Source: Cliona cf. orientalis
Lineage: Eukaryota > Porifera > Demospongiae > Clionaida > Clionaidae
Assembly: GCA_963930775.1 (NCBI GenBank)
Contig: OZ005691.1
Location: 6,445,000 to 6,508,999 of the forward strand
Reading direction: 5' to 3'
Length of the DNA stretch: 64,000 nucleotides
The stretch's first letter is position 1; every line of letters starts with the position of its first letter. The translations under genes were made by a program, and so were the position numbers. The notes beneath the pieces were generated by a model. The model saw nothing but the letters and a program-made list of their open reading frames with translations, ran no database searches and had not been told where the DNA came from. Below, piece by piece: positions 22,140 through 34,124 of the stretch.

Positions 22140-23870
22140 ACGAAGAGAAAGAGGCGGCTGGAGGGTCCTAAAGAAAGCCAGAGTCGAAAGGAGCTGTGTA
22201 TCCAGCATCAGCACCGTGAGTGATGCAAGAAGTGGATGACTCAACAGTGACTCTGGAGATATCGACCTCACTCAACTTGTGACAGTGATCGAGGATGCAC
22301 TGGACACTGACGAGAGTTAGATGAAGCTGTCAATCCCTCCTTTGATTTAGATAGCCGCTTGAGATCTAATCTCAATCATGTTCAGAAGAGCTTTTGTGAT
22401 GATTGAATTTCACACCTCGAGAGAGAAGACGGGAGTGTCTTTAGGCTTGTTTTGTGCTTTCAGCTCTCAAAGCATTTTGACTTGGGACACACCAAAGCTG
22501 CCGAGATTGCTGGAATGATGGTTGGTAGGTCTGACAAGTCTGTGTGTGAGTGGAGGAAGCAATTTTTTTAGGAGAGACTCCTGAAAGTAAGAAGGGGAAG
22601 TATCAAAAATTGGGTGTGCTGTGGCCAGATGAGAGCCTCAATAAGAAAGCTACACAGTACATTAGAGAGAATAATAATGTGTGAAAGGAAAGCCAAACCT
22701 TAATGTCAGCCAATTTTGTCAGTGGGTTGACGATGATCTCCTCCCCAATGAGATACTTGAGCAAGGGTTTCCAAGATAACTATTGATCCAAACGTCACAA
22801 ACATGGATGATTGAGCTGGGTTTCAGAGTTGTACGTAAGAAAAAGGGAACGTATGTAGATGGTCACGAATGTGATGATGTTGTTGAGTACCACAAGACAT
22901 TCTTAGGTAGGATGGTTTCCCACGGTTTCTTGAATGGAAGTTGCACTCCCACCAAAGAGGCAAAGAAAGCTCTTCCAAGCGATATTCATGGTCCCTCGCA
23001 TAAAGTTATTGAAAAAACCGTGGTAATTAATGTTTCATGAGGAGTCCACTTTTCAGGCCAATGAAGACCAACCCACCCTCTGGGCAAAGAAGGGTACAAT
23101 GAGTCAAAAGAATATGGTATCTGATGAACACAACTGATATTTACAGCTGACAGATGAAGGAAACGACCCAATGATACGTAAGCATGCGCAATAACTATTC
23201 GAATATGATACTGGACATCAGAGAGGCTTATGGCTCACCTCAAGGAAAAAGTAAAGATTGCAGACGTGAAATATCCCCAAGCAAGCGGTTGGCGAGCTGT
23301 TTGGACATTTGACCACAGCAGCTGCCATGCTGCAATCCCTAATGATGCCTTGGACATCTCCAAGATGAATGTAAATCCTGGCAGCAAACAGTGAGCTATG
23401 CATGATGGATGGTGGGGTGGAAAACCTCAGCCAATGAATTTATCTTTGGGGGTTCCAAAGGGAATCTTGGAGGAAAGGGGAATTGACACACTTTCCATGA
23501 AAGCGGAGGAAATGTGTGCGGTTCTTGGTAGCCATCCAGACCTCAAGAACAAGAAATCTTCAATTGAGTGATTTCTAATGGAGGAGAAAGGACATCATTG
23601 TCTACATGTTGCCAAAGTTCCATTGCAAGCTTAATCCAATTGAGCGTGTATGGTTACAGTCAAAGCGGTATATGAAGGCGTATTGTAAGTACAGTATCCT
23701 AAGTTCACATAAGCTGGTCATCAATCCCTGCACTTGAAACTGTAACTTTAGAAAATATCCAAAACCATTTCAGAAAAGCCAGATATCATCACGTTTGCTT
23801 ACTTTTAAGGCCTTCCAGGAGGATCCGACTTAGAAAGCTGATTAAAAATTGAGTGTAATTAAATCACATA
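22140..23870 (+). pseudogene. IS630/Tc1-type DDE transposase relic
   Basis: Broken frames read, in order: HTKAAEIAGMMVGRSDKSV (helix-turn-helix type), KKKGTYVDGHECDDVVEYH, TKEAKKALPSDIHGPSH, an ESTFQAN...QPTLWA segment near 23,040, FDHSSCHAA near 23,310, and KFHCKLNPIERVW near 23,620. The spacing D...D...E with a final N-P-I-E-x-V-W is that of the IS630-Tc1/mariner (DDE_3) superfamily. The first acidic site reads H-E-E-S-T where I expect H-D-E-S-T. At least five stops or frame changes are present. No inverted ends were found. It is an old, inactive copy. Confidence 0.75.
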
Positions 23871-24449
23871 GGAGTATTTCTGAACTTTATTAATATTCTC
23901 CCTTCAATACTTATTCACAATCTGTCTTCTTAGAAGTGTTTTCATACCCGTACACTAGCTATACTCACATAGTCATGAATTTTTTCTGGAAATCTTTTAG
24001 TAATGTCATAGCAATTTTGTGAAAATGTGTCATAATCAATTATAATTTTTTATAAAATACAATATAAAGTTTAAAACCAAGAATTGACTTGCCAGGGTTG
24101 TTGCTTGTGCTGAGAGCTTTCAAATGATACTTCAAGTGTTAAGTTTGGAGCAAGTATGTAGGCATACATGTTAATAATATTGTAAATAAAACGCCATAGG
24201 AATATGGCCTACGACGTCGCTGGTATGCAGCCCTGCCAAGTCTTCAAGTTTTCCCCACTTCATACAGGTTCGAGAACTGCAAGGTAAATTAAAATGCATG
24301 AGAAATGGCTCATTCACTAAGAGGTCGCCAAAGCACACAAAATCAACAATTATTGTGACTGGTCATTCAACACGCGCAAGGAAGGGGTGAATTCGCTGAT
24401 TTGATCGACTTATCCAAGGCTCTCTGCCACTTCTGGGAGTTATAAACTG
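23871..24449. other. Non-coding
   Basis: AT-rich; no repeat ends, exon or gene recognised. Confidence 0.4.
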
Positions 24450-26050
24450 TCGTGCAAGGAGTTCAAGGACAGCACTATGCTTGGAGAATCTTTGGCTTTC
24501 ATATCAACCAACGGGAGTCCAGCGTCTCAGTTCTGCCAGTACATCTGCCTGGAGAAGATTCCCTCCTTTTCAGCTCGGAGAATGTGGAGAGAGTTCTGGC
24601 CACCACCGTGTCCATGTTGGACCGTTACGTATCTCGGCCAGCAGACACTATGTTTGATGAAGTCCATTATTGTGACTATTACGAGCAGTTCATGGTGTCC
24701 AACACTCTACCACGCGGTGCCACCGAGAATTGGAGAGACCAGGTACCTGACCATGAGATGTATGTGTACCGGAGACTAAGAGGAGAGAAGATGTGCAGGA
24801 TAAACATGCTGTACCCTAGTGTGAGAGAGAAGTTCTACCTGAAGCTCCTCTTACTCCATATCGCTCCATGATCGTTCCTTTTGGCAAGAACCGTTGATGG
24901 CACAGTTCATGAGTCGTTCCAAGCAGCTACTCGAGTACTTGGACTGTTAGATGACAACACAGAGGGTGAACTGTGCTTCAATAAGGCGGTGGAAAGTGGT
25001 TTCTCCCCTCAACAACTGAGATACTTGCTGGCACCAGCAAGAAACATGTTAGAGGGCAACCAAGACATTCTGATGGCCAACTTCAGTGAACTTGCGAGCA
25101 CCCCGATCGCTAGTGCTTGGAACAGGTGTCTCCAAGACTTATCTGATAGACTGGAGACCCTAGGAAGATCTATGAGTGACTTGGACTACCCGAACCTGTG
25201 CGTGAGTTGACGGAGGTAGACAGAGAACTGTTGAGATGGAACTGTGAGAGGTGTCAGCAGTTTGTGGGTGCTCATCAGAGTCTGCTCTCTCCAGACGAAC
25301 GAGTCATTTTTGATGAAGTGATAGATGCCGTCCAGAATGAGAGAGCTCTATTGATGTACGTGGACAGCCGGTCTGGAAGGGGTAAGACTCTGTTGATGAA
25401 GGTCATCACTGCCGCAGTCCGAGCACAGGGCAAAATTGTCCTGTGCACAGCTACCACCGGCCTCGCTGCATTGAACCACGAGGGAGGCACTACAGCACAC
25501 TCAATGTACAAGATTCCAGTCACCGATGAAGATGAAACTCCACAGTGTAACATGACAGCAGGCAGTCAGCATGGTGAACTGTTGAAGATGGCTGCCATTA
25601 ACATTTGGGATGAATTCCCAATGTATCATCGGAGATCGAGTGTTTGAGGCTGTCAATCGATGCCTGTATGACCTGATGCAGACTACCATCCTGTGCAGTG
25701 GCCGGATCTTTGTGTGCTGTGGTGATTTCAGACAGATCCCACCAGTCATCCCGGGTGGAGGTCGACATGCCATCATTGAAGCAACCATCAAGTCGTCTCC
25801 ACTCTGGCCAATGTTTGCAGTGAGAGAACTCAGTCGCCCTCAGAGGGACGCAGGGGACACAAGATATTCCAACTTTGTTGATCGCATCGGAGATGGAGGC
25901 CTTTTGGAGACCTACAGCACTGCCACAATCACCGGTTTAGTGAATCTTGAAGTGATGGCAGTGACTACCGATGAGGATGCAGCCATCAATTTTGTGTTCC
26001 CCAACATTGATGACGTTCTGACATTGACTGTTCAAGCGCTACACAGTCTG
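24450..26050 (+). pseudogene. Helitron Pif1-type helicase relic
   Basis: Four adjoining plus frames form one decayed Helitron polyprotein. The first gives WRIFGFHINQRE, LPVHLPGED and REKFYLKLLLLH, the segment between Rep and helicase. The second gives ARTVDGTVHESFQAA and LGLLDD. The third gives the Pif1 Walker A region SRSGRGKTLLM and the Walker B-like NIWDEFPM. The fourth gives GDFRQIPPVIPGG and FPNIDDV. The Rep nuclease upstream and the last helicase motifs downstream are missing. Breaks lie near 24,870, 25,205 and 25,640. Helitrons move by rolling circle and often carry captured DNA. No terminal hairpin was identified. Confidence 0.85.
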
Positions 26051-26089
26051 GGCATGGTACACTCACTTGAACAGACACATCCTTCAAAT

Positions 26090-26378
26090 CACGTGTTACC
26101 ATTGGCAACCTCACCAATCTATCCACATCTACTCCAGCTTCTCGTGCTGCACTAACCAGGAAGCTGCTATACACAACTCCCTTTGCGCTCTTGATATTCT
26201 CATCCCACTTCCACAGCTTCCTAGCGGCCTCTCCTTGAATGGCTTGAAAAAAAGACAACTCCATGCACTCTCTGAGTCCACTTCCATCTACATTGATCTT
26301 AACTCCTTTCCGGGCAGCAATCTCCAGTACAATCTCTAAAGCCTTTGCCATGAAGAGTTGCTGACTCCACATTGCCAA
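26090..26378 (-). pseudogene. Unidentified coding-like fragment
   Basis: The minus frame reads like protein: KALEIVLEIAARKGVKINVD, CMELSFFQAIQGEAARKLW, GVVYSSFLVSAAREAGVDVD. I do not recognise it. It adjoins the broken end of the Helitron helicase, in opposite orientation, so it could be captured host sequence or part of another transposon. The frame continues past 26,090 into the helicase relic, where it is no longer meaningful. Confidence 0.4.
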
Positions 26379-27275
26379 TCTTCATCTTGCCTCAACCTCC
26401 CATTCCGGACTGCCACCACTTGCACTCGTCCTTTTTTCCATTCTTCTTCCTTCTTTACAACTTTAATATTCCAAACACTACACACCTATTTATATACTAA
26501 CTGTTGCCTTCTGGAATAATGATGATGTGCACACATGACTGTATGATTATCCCTCAAACTATCCTCTCATCATGCAACCTCTAATTCATCCATCTATCTT
26601 CAATCACCTTCCCACTTATAGTCCTAGATTTGTAACCTGCAATGCTCAACTCAGCCACAAAACTGCACAAAAGCAGTTTAAAAAATTTCGGAAGATATAA
26701 ATTAAATGCATAGTAGACCTATTACAGTACTAAACCAATCATTAAATCACACATATTGCCCGAAAAACTACACTAAACCACTTGGACTAATTTCAAACCA
26801 AACCACATTCCAGAAAATAAATAAACCTCAACCAATAGATCTTACAATTAAACCTAATACTTCAATGTACTATGCAAACACATTATCAAAATATCATAAT
26901 GAAGTTTAATGCAGTTAAACGTGGTTAGCAGCTGAGGTGCTGCAGGGTGGCTGGTCAGTGTGGAGCATGCACTGTTAGAACTGGGATAGCGCCAAAGTTG
27001 CAGTTGCGACACGCCTACGTATATGTATATAGGGCCGCATTGGCCCGAGCGTGCGGCGCGGCGATGCCTACTGATGCGGCTCCTTTGTTCAGCAACTCGG
27101 GATCAAGCAGCCGGCGGCGGGTGCAGCTCATTCGTCTTCGCAACATCGCCATCGACGGACCAAATTCTGCAGCCTCCATTCAACGCCTACACCAGCAGTT
27201 CACTCGCCATCATCGCGCAACCTTCAGTCAGTGGCCCGGGCAGTTCTCCCCTCAGTCGAGCGTAGTCACGATAAA
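26379..27275. other. Non-coding; probable DIRS leader
   Basis: No gene is recognised. The last 300 bases before 27,276 are GC-rich and may be the 5' part of the DIRS element, but I could not find the split or inverted terminal repeats that would fix its end. Confidence 0.35.
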
Positions 27276-28786
27276 ATGACTGAAAAAGGGCACGACAGTA
27301 CCACTTCGGGAGTACCGACCGACCGTCAAGGCCTCAAGGACCTTCTTCGGGAAATCCTGACTGAGGAGCCTTCATTGCTGAGCACTGATGATCCGGCAAA
27401 GACGAACCCCATTGGTAAGTTACGTACTAGATCCAGTTGTAGTGTTGTCTGTTGTTAACATGGTGTGCAAGGCACAAGTGGTTGCCAAGTATTGAGTCTA
27501 TGGTGGAGTGTGTTTGCGTGCACTATGATGTCTGTGCATCCACCACTGTATCTCTGCAGATGATCCTAGCAACAGCGATGTGAGGAATTTGCGATTACCA
27601 GTATTTGACCCCAGCGACTCCATTGAGGCCAAGAAAACTGATGGTGCGGGACCAATAAAAAAAGTCAGATCAGGCAGCAGCTGCAAAAGCGGCCCCACCA
27701 TTCATCACCATTCATCCTGGGTGAGGGACTACCCCCAATCCCAGCCAAACTCGTTGCGAAAATCCAGCAAGGCGAATTCGTGGACATGGCGGAATTGCTC
27801 AGGGATAATATTGAGGCTGATAGGTGTAGGACTAAAGAAGGGGACGCAGGACCATCTCTGGAGGACAACCATCATCATCGCAGACTCAGCGAGAAATTCC
27901 AGACCTATTAAGCTGGATTGAGTGCTTTGGAGTGTATGCCTGCATTGTGGCCAACTCTCACCTGGATAAATTACAGCAGCTGTTGGCCTATCAGACTGTG
28001 CTAGTGCGGGAAGCCAGGAGGTACGGTGGAAATGGTTGGCAGGCATACGATACCATGTTTCGGCAGCAAGTGGCCAACGATCCAGCAGCAGATTGGTCAA
28101 AGCTCAACAGTTCACTTTACTCTGTCACCTTCCTTGCGTACCAGAATGGGAGTGGCAAAACATGTCTCCACTGCCTAGAGACTGATCATTCGGGATCAGA
28201 TTGTGCTCTTGCGTCTACAAAAGGACATCGTATGGCCAGACCCCCAATAAACGATGATATTCGTAATACTCGAGCAAAATTAGACAGAGGGGAGTGCAGC
28301 ACTCGTATCTGCTACTCCTGGAACGATGGAAGATGCGCCGTCCCCAGGGGCGTAGCCAGGATTTTCTTAGGGGGTTTCCTAGCAGTTGCGCGCGGAGCGC
28401 GCGCGAAAAATTTAAAGACCACGCCCACTTTTCGGCCATGCCGTCTAATTAACGATCGCCATTTTCAGCAAAATTTTGCTCGATTCTCGATATTTTGGCA
28501 GAGAAAAGCACAAAAGGAGGAGATCTAGGCTAAGTTTTAGGAGATTTTAGTGCCTGCACATTGAATCTGGAAACCAAGGGGTTTCCTGATAGCTAAATCA
28601 TACTAAGATAATACTGAATCTGACTGCCAGGGGGGGTTTCCGGGCAACAAGGAAACAACTAAGCTACGCCCCTGGTCCCCTACTGCAGATACAGGCATGT
28701 ATGTGCAAAGTGCCAAGGCGAACACAAAGCTTCTCAGTGTACTACCTACCCTCACAGGCCGGATGCCAAAAGAGTCAAGGAGTAGC
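27276..28786 (+). pseudogene. DIRS gag-like ORF, broken, with an intron
   Basis: It starts MTEKGHDSTTSGV at 27,276. A good donor (GTAAGT at 27,415) and acceptor (CTCTGCAG ending 27,560) bound a 146-bp intron whose removal keeps the frame (NPID then DPSNSDVRN). Frameshifts follow at an A-run near 27,659 and at a repeat of CCATTCATCA near 27,705. Gag-typical phrases are PPIPAKLVAKIQQGEFVDM, LLAYQTVLVREARRYGG and CLHCLETDHSGSDC. The last 35 residues (YCRYRHVCAKCQGEHKASQC) are separated by a MITE. It would package element RNA. Confidence 0.7.
28345..28674 (+). mobile_element. MITE, CAGGGGCGTAG family, copy 1
   Basis: Inverted ends CAGGGGCGTAGC and GCTACGCCCCTG, flanked by the 5-bp duplication GTCCC (28,340-28,344 and 28,675-28,679). 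It interrupts the gag-like frame, which resumes exactly after it. Copy 2 at 49,936-50,254 is in the opposite orientation. The ends resemble hAT-type elements, but the duplication is 5 bp and not 8, so superfamily is uncertain. Confidence 0.88.
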
Positions 28787-29108
28787 TATAGCGGGCTCTG
28801 TACTTGCGCCAAACGTTGATCAATTCTCATTATCACTTACCTCATTTTATCAGTGTTGTTAGCGATTTATGCCTATGGCCACCAATACCATATTGGTGTT
28901 GATTATGTATCACTTATCCCTCATTGTGTTTCATGCCGGCTGCATGGATGTGGCTAGGGTATAATATTTGAAGATCATGTATAATACCGTCAGTTATAAT
29001 AATTATTACCTACTGCATACCAGCGAGACTGAGTAGACTGTGAGTACCAATATTAATCCTTTGGTTTAGGTACCACCAACCCAAGGAAGACTCCATAGCT
29101 GCGGGGCA
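28787..29108. other. Spacer between DIRS ORFs
   Basis: AT-rich spacer with no gene recognised. The RT frame may start within it. Confidence 0.4.
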
Positions 29109-30828
29109 TTGCAAGACTTTACAGCCCTAAATCAGTGTGTTCCGCAAGAGGTGGTACATCTACCAGCAGCATTCTGCAGAGTTAATACTCCCTTGGTAAA
29201 GCGAGAATGGCAAGCGGAATTAAGTCACCATCCAGACAGCGAATACATACAATATATCATGAACGGCATCACAACTGGGTTTCGAATTGGATTTGACTAT
29301 GCTCACTACCACTGCAACAGTGCAAAACGCAACATGTTATCAACTAGCCAGCACCCGGGAGAAGTAGAAGTCCGCTTGAGAGCAGAATGTGAGTTGGGCA
29401 GGATTATCGGTCCCATCCAAGCGGACTCCTTCCCTTTGCATATTAACAGATTTGGCGTGATCCCAAAACCACACCAGCCAGGAAAGTGGAGGACGATTGT
29501 TGACATATCCCACCCAAAGGGATCAAAGTGTAAATGATGGCATCTCATCACAGTTGTGTTCCCTTTCATACGCATCAATTGACGATGCTATATCCACCAT
29601 CATCCAACTAGGCAGAGGAACCCAACTGGCTAAATTAGACTTGGAGAGTGCGTATCGCACAGTTCCCATGCACCCACATGATAGACACCTTCTTGGCATG
29701 GAGTGGGGCGGGAAATGGTATATGGACACAGTACTACCGTTCGGATTACGCTCGGCTCCAAAGATATTCACAGCATTGGCGGATGGTCAGATATGGATTA
29801 TGGGCAGGAACGGGATTGAGCGTGCTCTTCATTATCTCGATGATTATTTATTCTTCGGTAAGTCGGAGTCTCAGGAATGTGCAAAGGCTCTAAACCTTGC
29901 ACTTTCAATCTGTGAGTGGTTAGGCGTGCCTGTAACTAGCAAAAAAGTTGAAGGCCCAGCAACAGTATTACCTTTCTTGGGAATATTATTGGATTCTGAT
30001 GCCATGGAGATTCACCTCCCAGATGACAAGTTAGCTCGCCTCAGGTTGACAATTCAGAAATGGAAGACACGCAAATCTTGCACAAAGCGTGATTTACTCT
30101 CTCTTATTGGCCAATTAAATCATGCCTGTAAGGTGGTGCGGTACGGTCGCACGTTCCTGCGCCGAATGATCAACCTCGCAACCAGTGCAAAAGAGCTACA
30201 CTATCATATCCGGCTAAATGTCTCCTTTCGATCAGACCTACAGTGGTGGGCAACATTCCTTCCATTGTGGAATGGTGTGAGTATGATGGCTGTGGCCAGG
30301 CGAGCACATCCTGAAGCAACAATAGTGTCAGACGCTTCAGGAAACTGGGGTTGTGGGGCATACAATTCAAAGGGAGAGTGGTTTCAATTTCAATGGCCCA
30401 CAGCCTGGACAACCGTCCACATTACCATTAAAGAGCTACTTCCAATCGTGATGTCTTGTGCTTTCTGGGGTGATAATTGGAGAGGAAAAACTATCAAGTG
30501 TATCTGTGATAACGCTGCAGTCGTAGCAATAATTAGCTCGGGCAGGAGTAAGGATAATCTGGTCATGCATCTAATGAGGTGTCTTACATTCTTTCTGGCT
30601 CAATTTAATATAATCCTTGTCTCTGAGCATCTCCCGGGCAAGAATAACGTAGCAGCCGATGCATTGTCCAGGAATAATCTCCCTCTATTTCGCCAACAGG
30701 TGCATCACGCATCCCCTCGTCCAACACCTCTGCCCAGAGAGCTAATCATGGCGCTGGTAACTCATCGGCCAGACTGGATGTCCCCGCTTTGGAGAAATTG
30801 GTTCAGCGCTATTTTACCAAAGGATTAG
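29109..30828 (+). pseudogene. DIRS reverse transcriptase-RNase H, one frameshift
   Basis: The first frame (29,109-29,537) has the N-terminal DIRS RT segment: PDSEYIQYIMNGITTGFRIG, then RFGVIPKPHQPGKWRTIVDI. One extra A near 29,527 shifts the reading to a second frame that continues QSVNDGISSQL, with AKLDLESAYRTVP, LPFGLRSAPKIF, the catalytic HYLDDYLFF near 29,833, and RNase H (SDASGNWGCGAY near 30,327, CDNAAVV, NNVAADALSRN). It ends FSAILPKD at 30,828. As in other DIRS elements, the recombinase frame begins in another phase across this end. Apart from the shift the domains look complete. Confidence 0.85.
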
Positions 30829-31990
30829 CAACCTCAACGCAGCGCACTTACAAGAGTGCCCAAGACCGGCAGGGTTTCTTTCGGGGGGGGGGGGGGGCAT
30901 TCCCCTTGGCATTCTCACATTGTCAATTACAAATACTGTGACAGAGAAATAGGCAATGGCACAGCTAATTTTGGCTGTCAGATTGCGCCAGAACAGTCTG
31001 AGAGGACCTAAATTCCAAAATTTTTCTGAGGAGGACCCCCAGACCCCCTTTATGGCATGTTGTTTGATTCTACTTTGTCCCCCCCCCCCCCCCCCCCCAA
31101 AATTTCACCGAACCCTGGTTTCACCCCCTCTTGGGAAAATTTCTGAAAGAAACCCTGACCGGTTTGTTAAGTTTTGTCAAGACTATGCATTCACTCCATT
31201 ACCCGTGTCTCAATCATTATTATGTATCATTTTTGGCTGATCAAAATCTTAGACATGCTACGATTAAGGTCTACCTATCAGCTGTCCGTCAGCTTCAAAT
31301 AGCTGCAGGTCATCCCGATCCATTTGCAGGAGTAGCCTGGCCCCGTCTCAACCAAGTTATGAGGGGCGTTAAGAGGGTAGAAGCAGAAAGTGGGAAACAA
31401 AAGAAACAGCGCCTACCCATATCACTAGTAATATTACGCAGACTTAAAGAAGTATGGTTACCTGACATGAGCAAATTTAATGTCAAGATGGAGTGGGCGG
31501 CATGCTGTCTCTGTTTCTTTGTCTTCCTCCAGGCGGGAGAAATGACCGTACCAAATGATGAATCCTATGATGCCTCAGTTCATCTGAGTGTACAGGATAT
31601 CTCAGTAGACAACTCGAGTAATCCATCCATAGTACGTGTCAGGATCAAAAAATCAAAGACAGATCCTTTTCGGAAGGGCATAGACCTCTATGTAGGGAAA
31701 ACTGGCTCACCATTGTGTCCAGTATCAGCGATGATGAATTACCTTTGCGCACGAGGCATGTCGCCCGGACCTTTATTTTGTTTTGAAGACGGGAAAGTTC
31801 TTTCATACCAACGTTTCGTGGATGCTGTGCGAGATGGTCTTCACAAGGCTGGTATAGACGAGTCGAAATATTGTGGTCATAGTTTTCGTATTGATGTTGC
31901 CACGACAGCTGCTGAAGAAGGGATAGAGGACTCCATCATCAAAACTCTTGGAAGGTGGGAAAGTCTTGCATACCTATAATACGTCAAAAT
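30829..31990 (+). pseudogene. DIRS tyrosine recombinase, inactivated
   Basis: The frame begins with LATSTQRTYKSAQDR before 30,869, is broken by a MITE, resumes FVKFCQDYAF at 31,163, shifts near 31,220, and runs to a stop at 31,977-31,979. It contains HATIKVYLSAVRQLQ and the catalytic box HSFRI near 31,880. Two changes kill it: the usual first catalytic Arg in F-L-R-A-G-E is Gln (FLQAGEM near 31,530), and a TAA falls one codon before the Tyr of the Y-V-R/K-I-P motif that normally carries the nucleophile. Both fit C-to-T or G-to-A type decay in part. The ATG at 31,131 lies inside the MITE and is not a native start. Confidence 0.85.
30870..31157. mobile_element. MITE with perfect 13-bp ends and poly-G/C tracts
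   Basis: CAGGGTTTCTTTC at the left and its exact inverse at the right, flanked by the 5-bp duplication ACCGG (30,865-30,869 and 31,158-31,162). It holds a run of 15 G near the left end and 20 C near the right end. Removing it restores the recombinase frame across the site. Confidence 0.9.
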
Positions 31991-32809
31991 TCCTCGCAGT
32001 CAACTGACTGGCTTCTCGAACATTTTAGCATCTTAACTCACATATATGTGTTGTATTATCTCAATGCTTAATTTTATAATAATTTATGCTGAGTTTGTCA
32101 GTGCTGGTGGGGTCAGGGGCTTTGCCCCTCTGGGCCGGGAAGGCTCCGCCTTCATTTGCTCCTCCCACAAGCACGGTCAAAAATGGTGGGAGGGGCTGGG
32201 GGGGGCAGGCAGCCTGGCACAGCACTTCCGCTAACCTACACACGTACACGTGTGGCTATTGTAATGGGGTATTAGATGAAGGAGTGGCAGGTAAGTGCTG
32301 TGGAGGTGTGGTGTGTGGGTGTGGTGCAGGACCATTAAGCTGTTAAATATTATTATACACATTTCAAGGTCTCATGTTTTAATTCCAGATGAACCGATTT
32401 CTCTTATACTACACGATTCAAATATTCAAGTTTATCATCCCCATATACCATGAATGCATACTAGAAGTGAGCGAGCAAAGCGAGCTCAATCCTTGTATTA
32501 TATATTGATGTTAATTGATGTCGACCTGTTTGTGCTATCCTTCAAGTGCTCTTGATTAGTCTTGCATATGGGAGAAATTCACGTTGTCCTTTATATACCT
32601 CTGGATATCAGCTCCACCCTGATGCAAACACTTTTTTGAAATAGTTTGTCCAGGTGTATAATAGTGTCAATTTTATTTAAAGCTGGATTGTTGAAACCTA
32701 GGTTTATGGTTTTTGACCTCAACTTCGTGGGAAAGACAAGGTAATTAGGCATAGACTATAATAATATATTAGGGGAATATAATATATTATATTATCTATG
32801 GTTAGGTCC
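31991..32809. other. Non-coding
   Basis: No gene is seen. A GC-rich patch at 32,100-32,210 may be the 3' region of the DIRS element; its matching terminal repeat was not found. Confidence 0.35.
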
Positions 32810-33250
32810 AACCTTTCTGATGCATTAGTCAACAAGCACCAACACCTGCGTTGTTTAAAGCTAACAACCCCTCTAAAAAAGACGGATATTCCAAAAATTG
32901 TTCCTTCAAAGAGTTGTACTACTGCTTTAGACTTGATTACAAATAGTTGACTTGTCTCCAGGGTATGCCTACCCCTTTACTCCTCATTTAATATCCTGTG
33001 TTTTGAAGTAGCTCTTTATATGGGGTTTAACGAAGGTTAATTGAGAAAGCTAAAGTGGGGGTGCATGCTGGGACGACGACATGGGGTCATTTCCACATGT
33101 ATGCATGCACTGAGGGCCCTGGTAGTTTTGGTACAGGTGTACGGGATCCAGAAACGATAGGCGCATAACACCAAAGCATGTGGCGGGTGTACAGTTTAAT
33201 ATAGGGGCATGCATAGGATACAGTTTTCTTCATGTTGTGGCAGCAGTATT
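32810..33250 (+). repeat. Dispersed copy of 17,270-17,700
   Basis: Colinear with 17,270-17,700 and in the same orientation (shared CCTTTACTCCTCATTTAATATC, TTTGAAGTAGCTC, GGTAGTTTTGGTAC). The ankyrin-like parts that flank the first copy are absent here. Confidence 0.7.
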
Positions 33251-34124
33251 CGTTGTTCAACTAGGCCAAATTATTTACTTGACAATGATTTGTAAAACAA
33301 TGGCAGATTTAGTAGTCGATACTCCATCGTCAGGAGTATCCTCAGGCACGGGGAACCCAGTGGACAACCCTCCATATTTGTCGGGTGCAGGGAAACTGAG
33401 TTTAAGGTGGTAGGTCTGGGTGCCCTATCATGGAGATGTTGTGTACCATTTTTTTTCCTCTTAAAATATGATAATGTCAATATACTTTTGTATTATGTAG
33501 AGTCTTGTATGTACTTTCAGGTATGGAGGAATCAATACCACAGCAACATAAGCAGACTGCATGTGAGCAGGCTACACACGAGGATGAAAATCTGGAGTAT
33601 GATGACATCAGAAACCACCCCCCCCCTCAACCCAATCGCATGGATTAGAAGCACTCCAAACTCTTACAATACTAACGGCCCAACTATTGACTGATACTTA
33701 TATGTGGCCGACTCTATATTGAGTGGGTGTGGTTAATGCATGGGGATGACTGATTGGGGAGGGGGGGTTAATAGTATGGAATGGAAACAGTTTTCTTCAT
33801 GCAATAAATTACACGTCAAATTCTCTCGTGCCACATAGCAGATATTGATACATCTAAAGCAGCTTAAAGATCTTGAAGACAAGAGTACATGTAGGAATCG
33901 TGAAGTCATTCTGAAATTGTTGAGGTCTGTCTATTTTTGGGGAAGAATCATATCTCCCATTCCCCCACCTACAAAGGGCTGGTCGAGCTGCAAGTTGAAA
34001 ATGGTGACAAGCTACTAGAACGGCATATAAAGAAAGGTCCCAGTAATGCTTAATATACATCCACATTTAGCGCTATCATTACGCCGCACTAATTGCATAT
34101 ACCGTACTCCTGCTGGATCGAAGA
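33251..34124. other. Non-coding or unrecognised transposon leader
   Basis: Short open stretches begin MADLVVDTPSSGVSSG at 33,300 and MEESIPQQHKQTACEQ at 33,523, but neither continues nor resembles a family I know. I call no gene. Confidence 0.35.

Larger units (their letters stand above)
27276..31990 (+). mobile_element. DIRS-type tyrosine-recombinase retrotransposon, decayed
   Basis: Three consecutive coding regions in DIRS order: gag-like, reverse transcriptase/RNase H, and tyrosine recombinase. DIRS elements integrate with the recombinase instead of a DDE integrase. This copy has several frameshifts, a recombinase with two fatal changes, and two MITEs inserted (28,345-28,674 and 30,870-31,157). 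Outer repeats were not found, so the true ends are unknown. Confidence 0.85.

Noticed and set aside
31131-31979. Recombinase start at the ATG at 31,131
   Set aside because: That ATG lies inside the MITE ending at 31,157, so it cannot be the native start.
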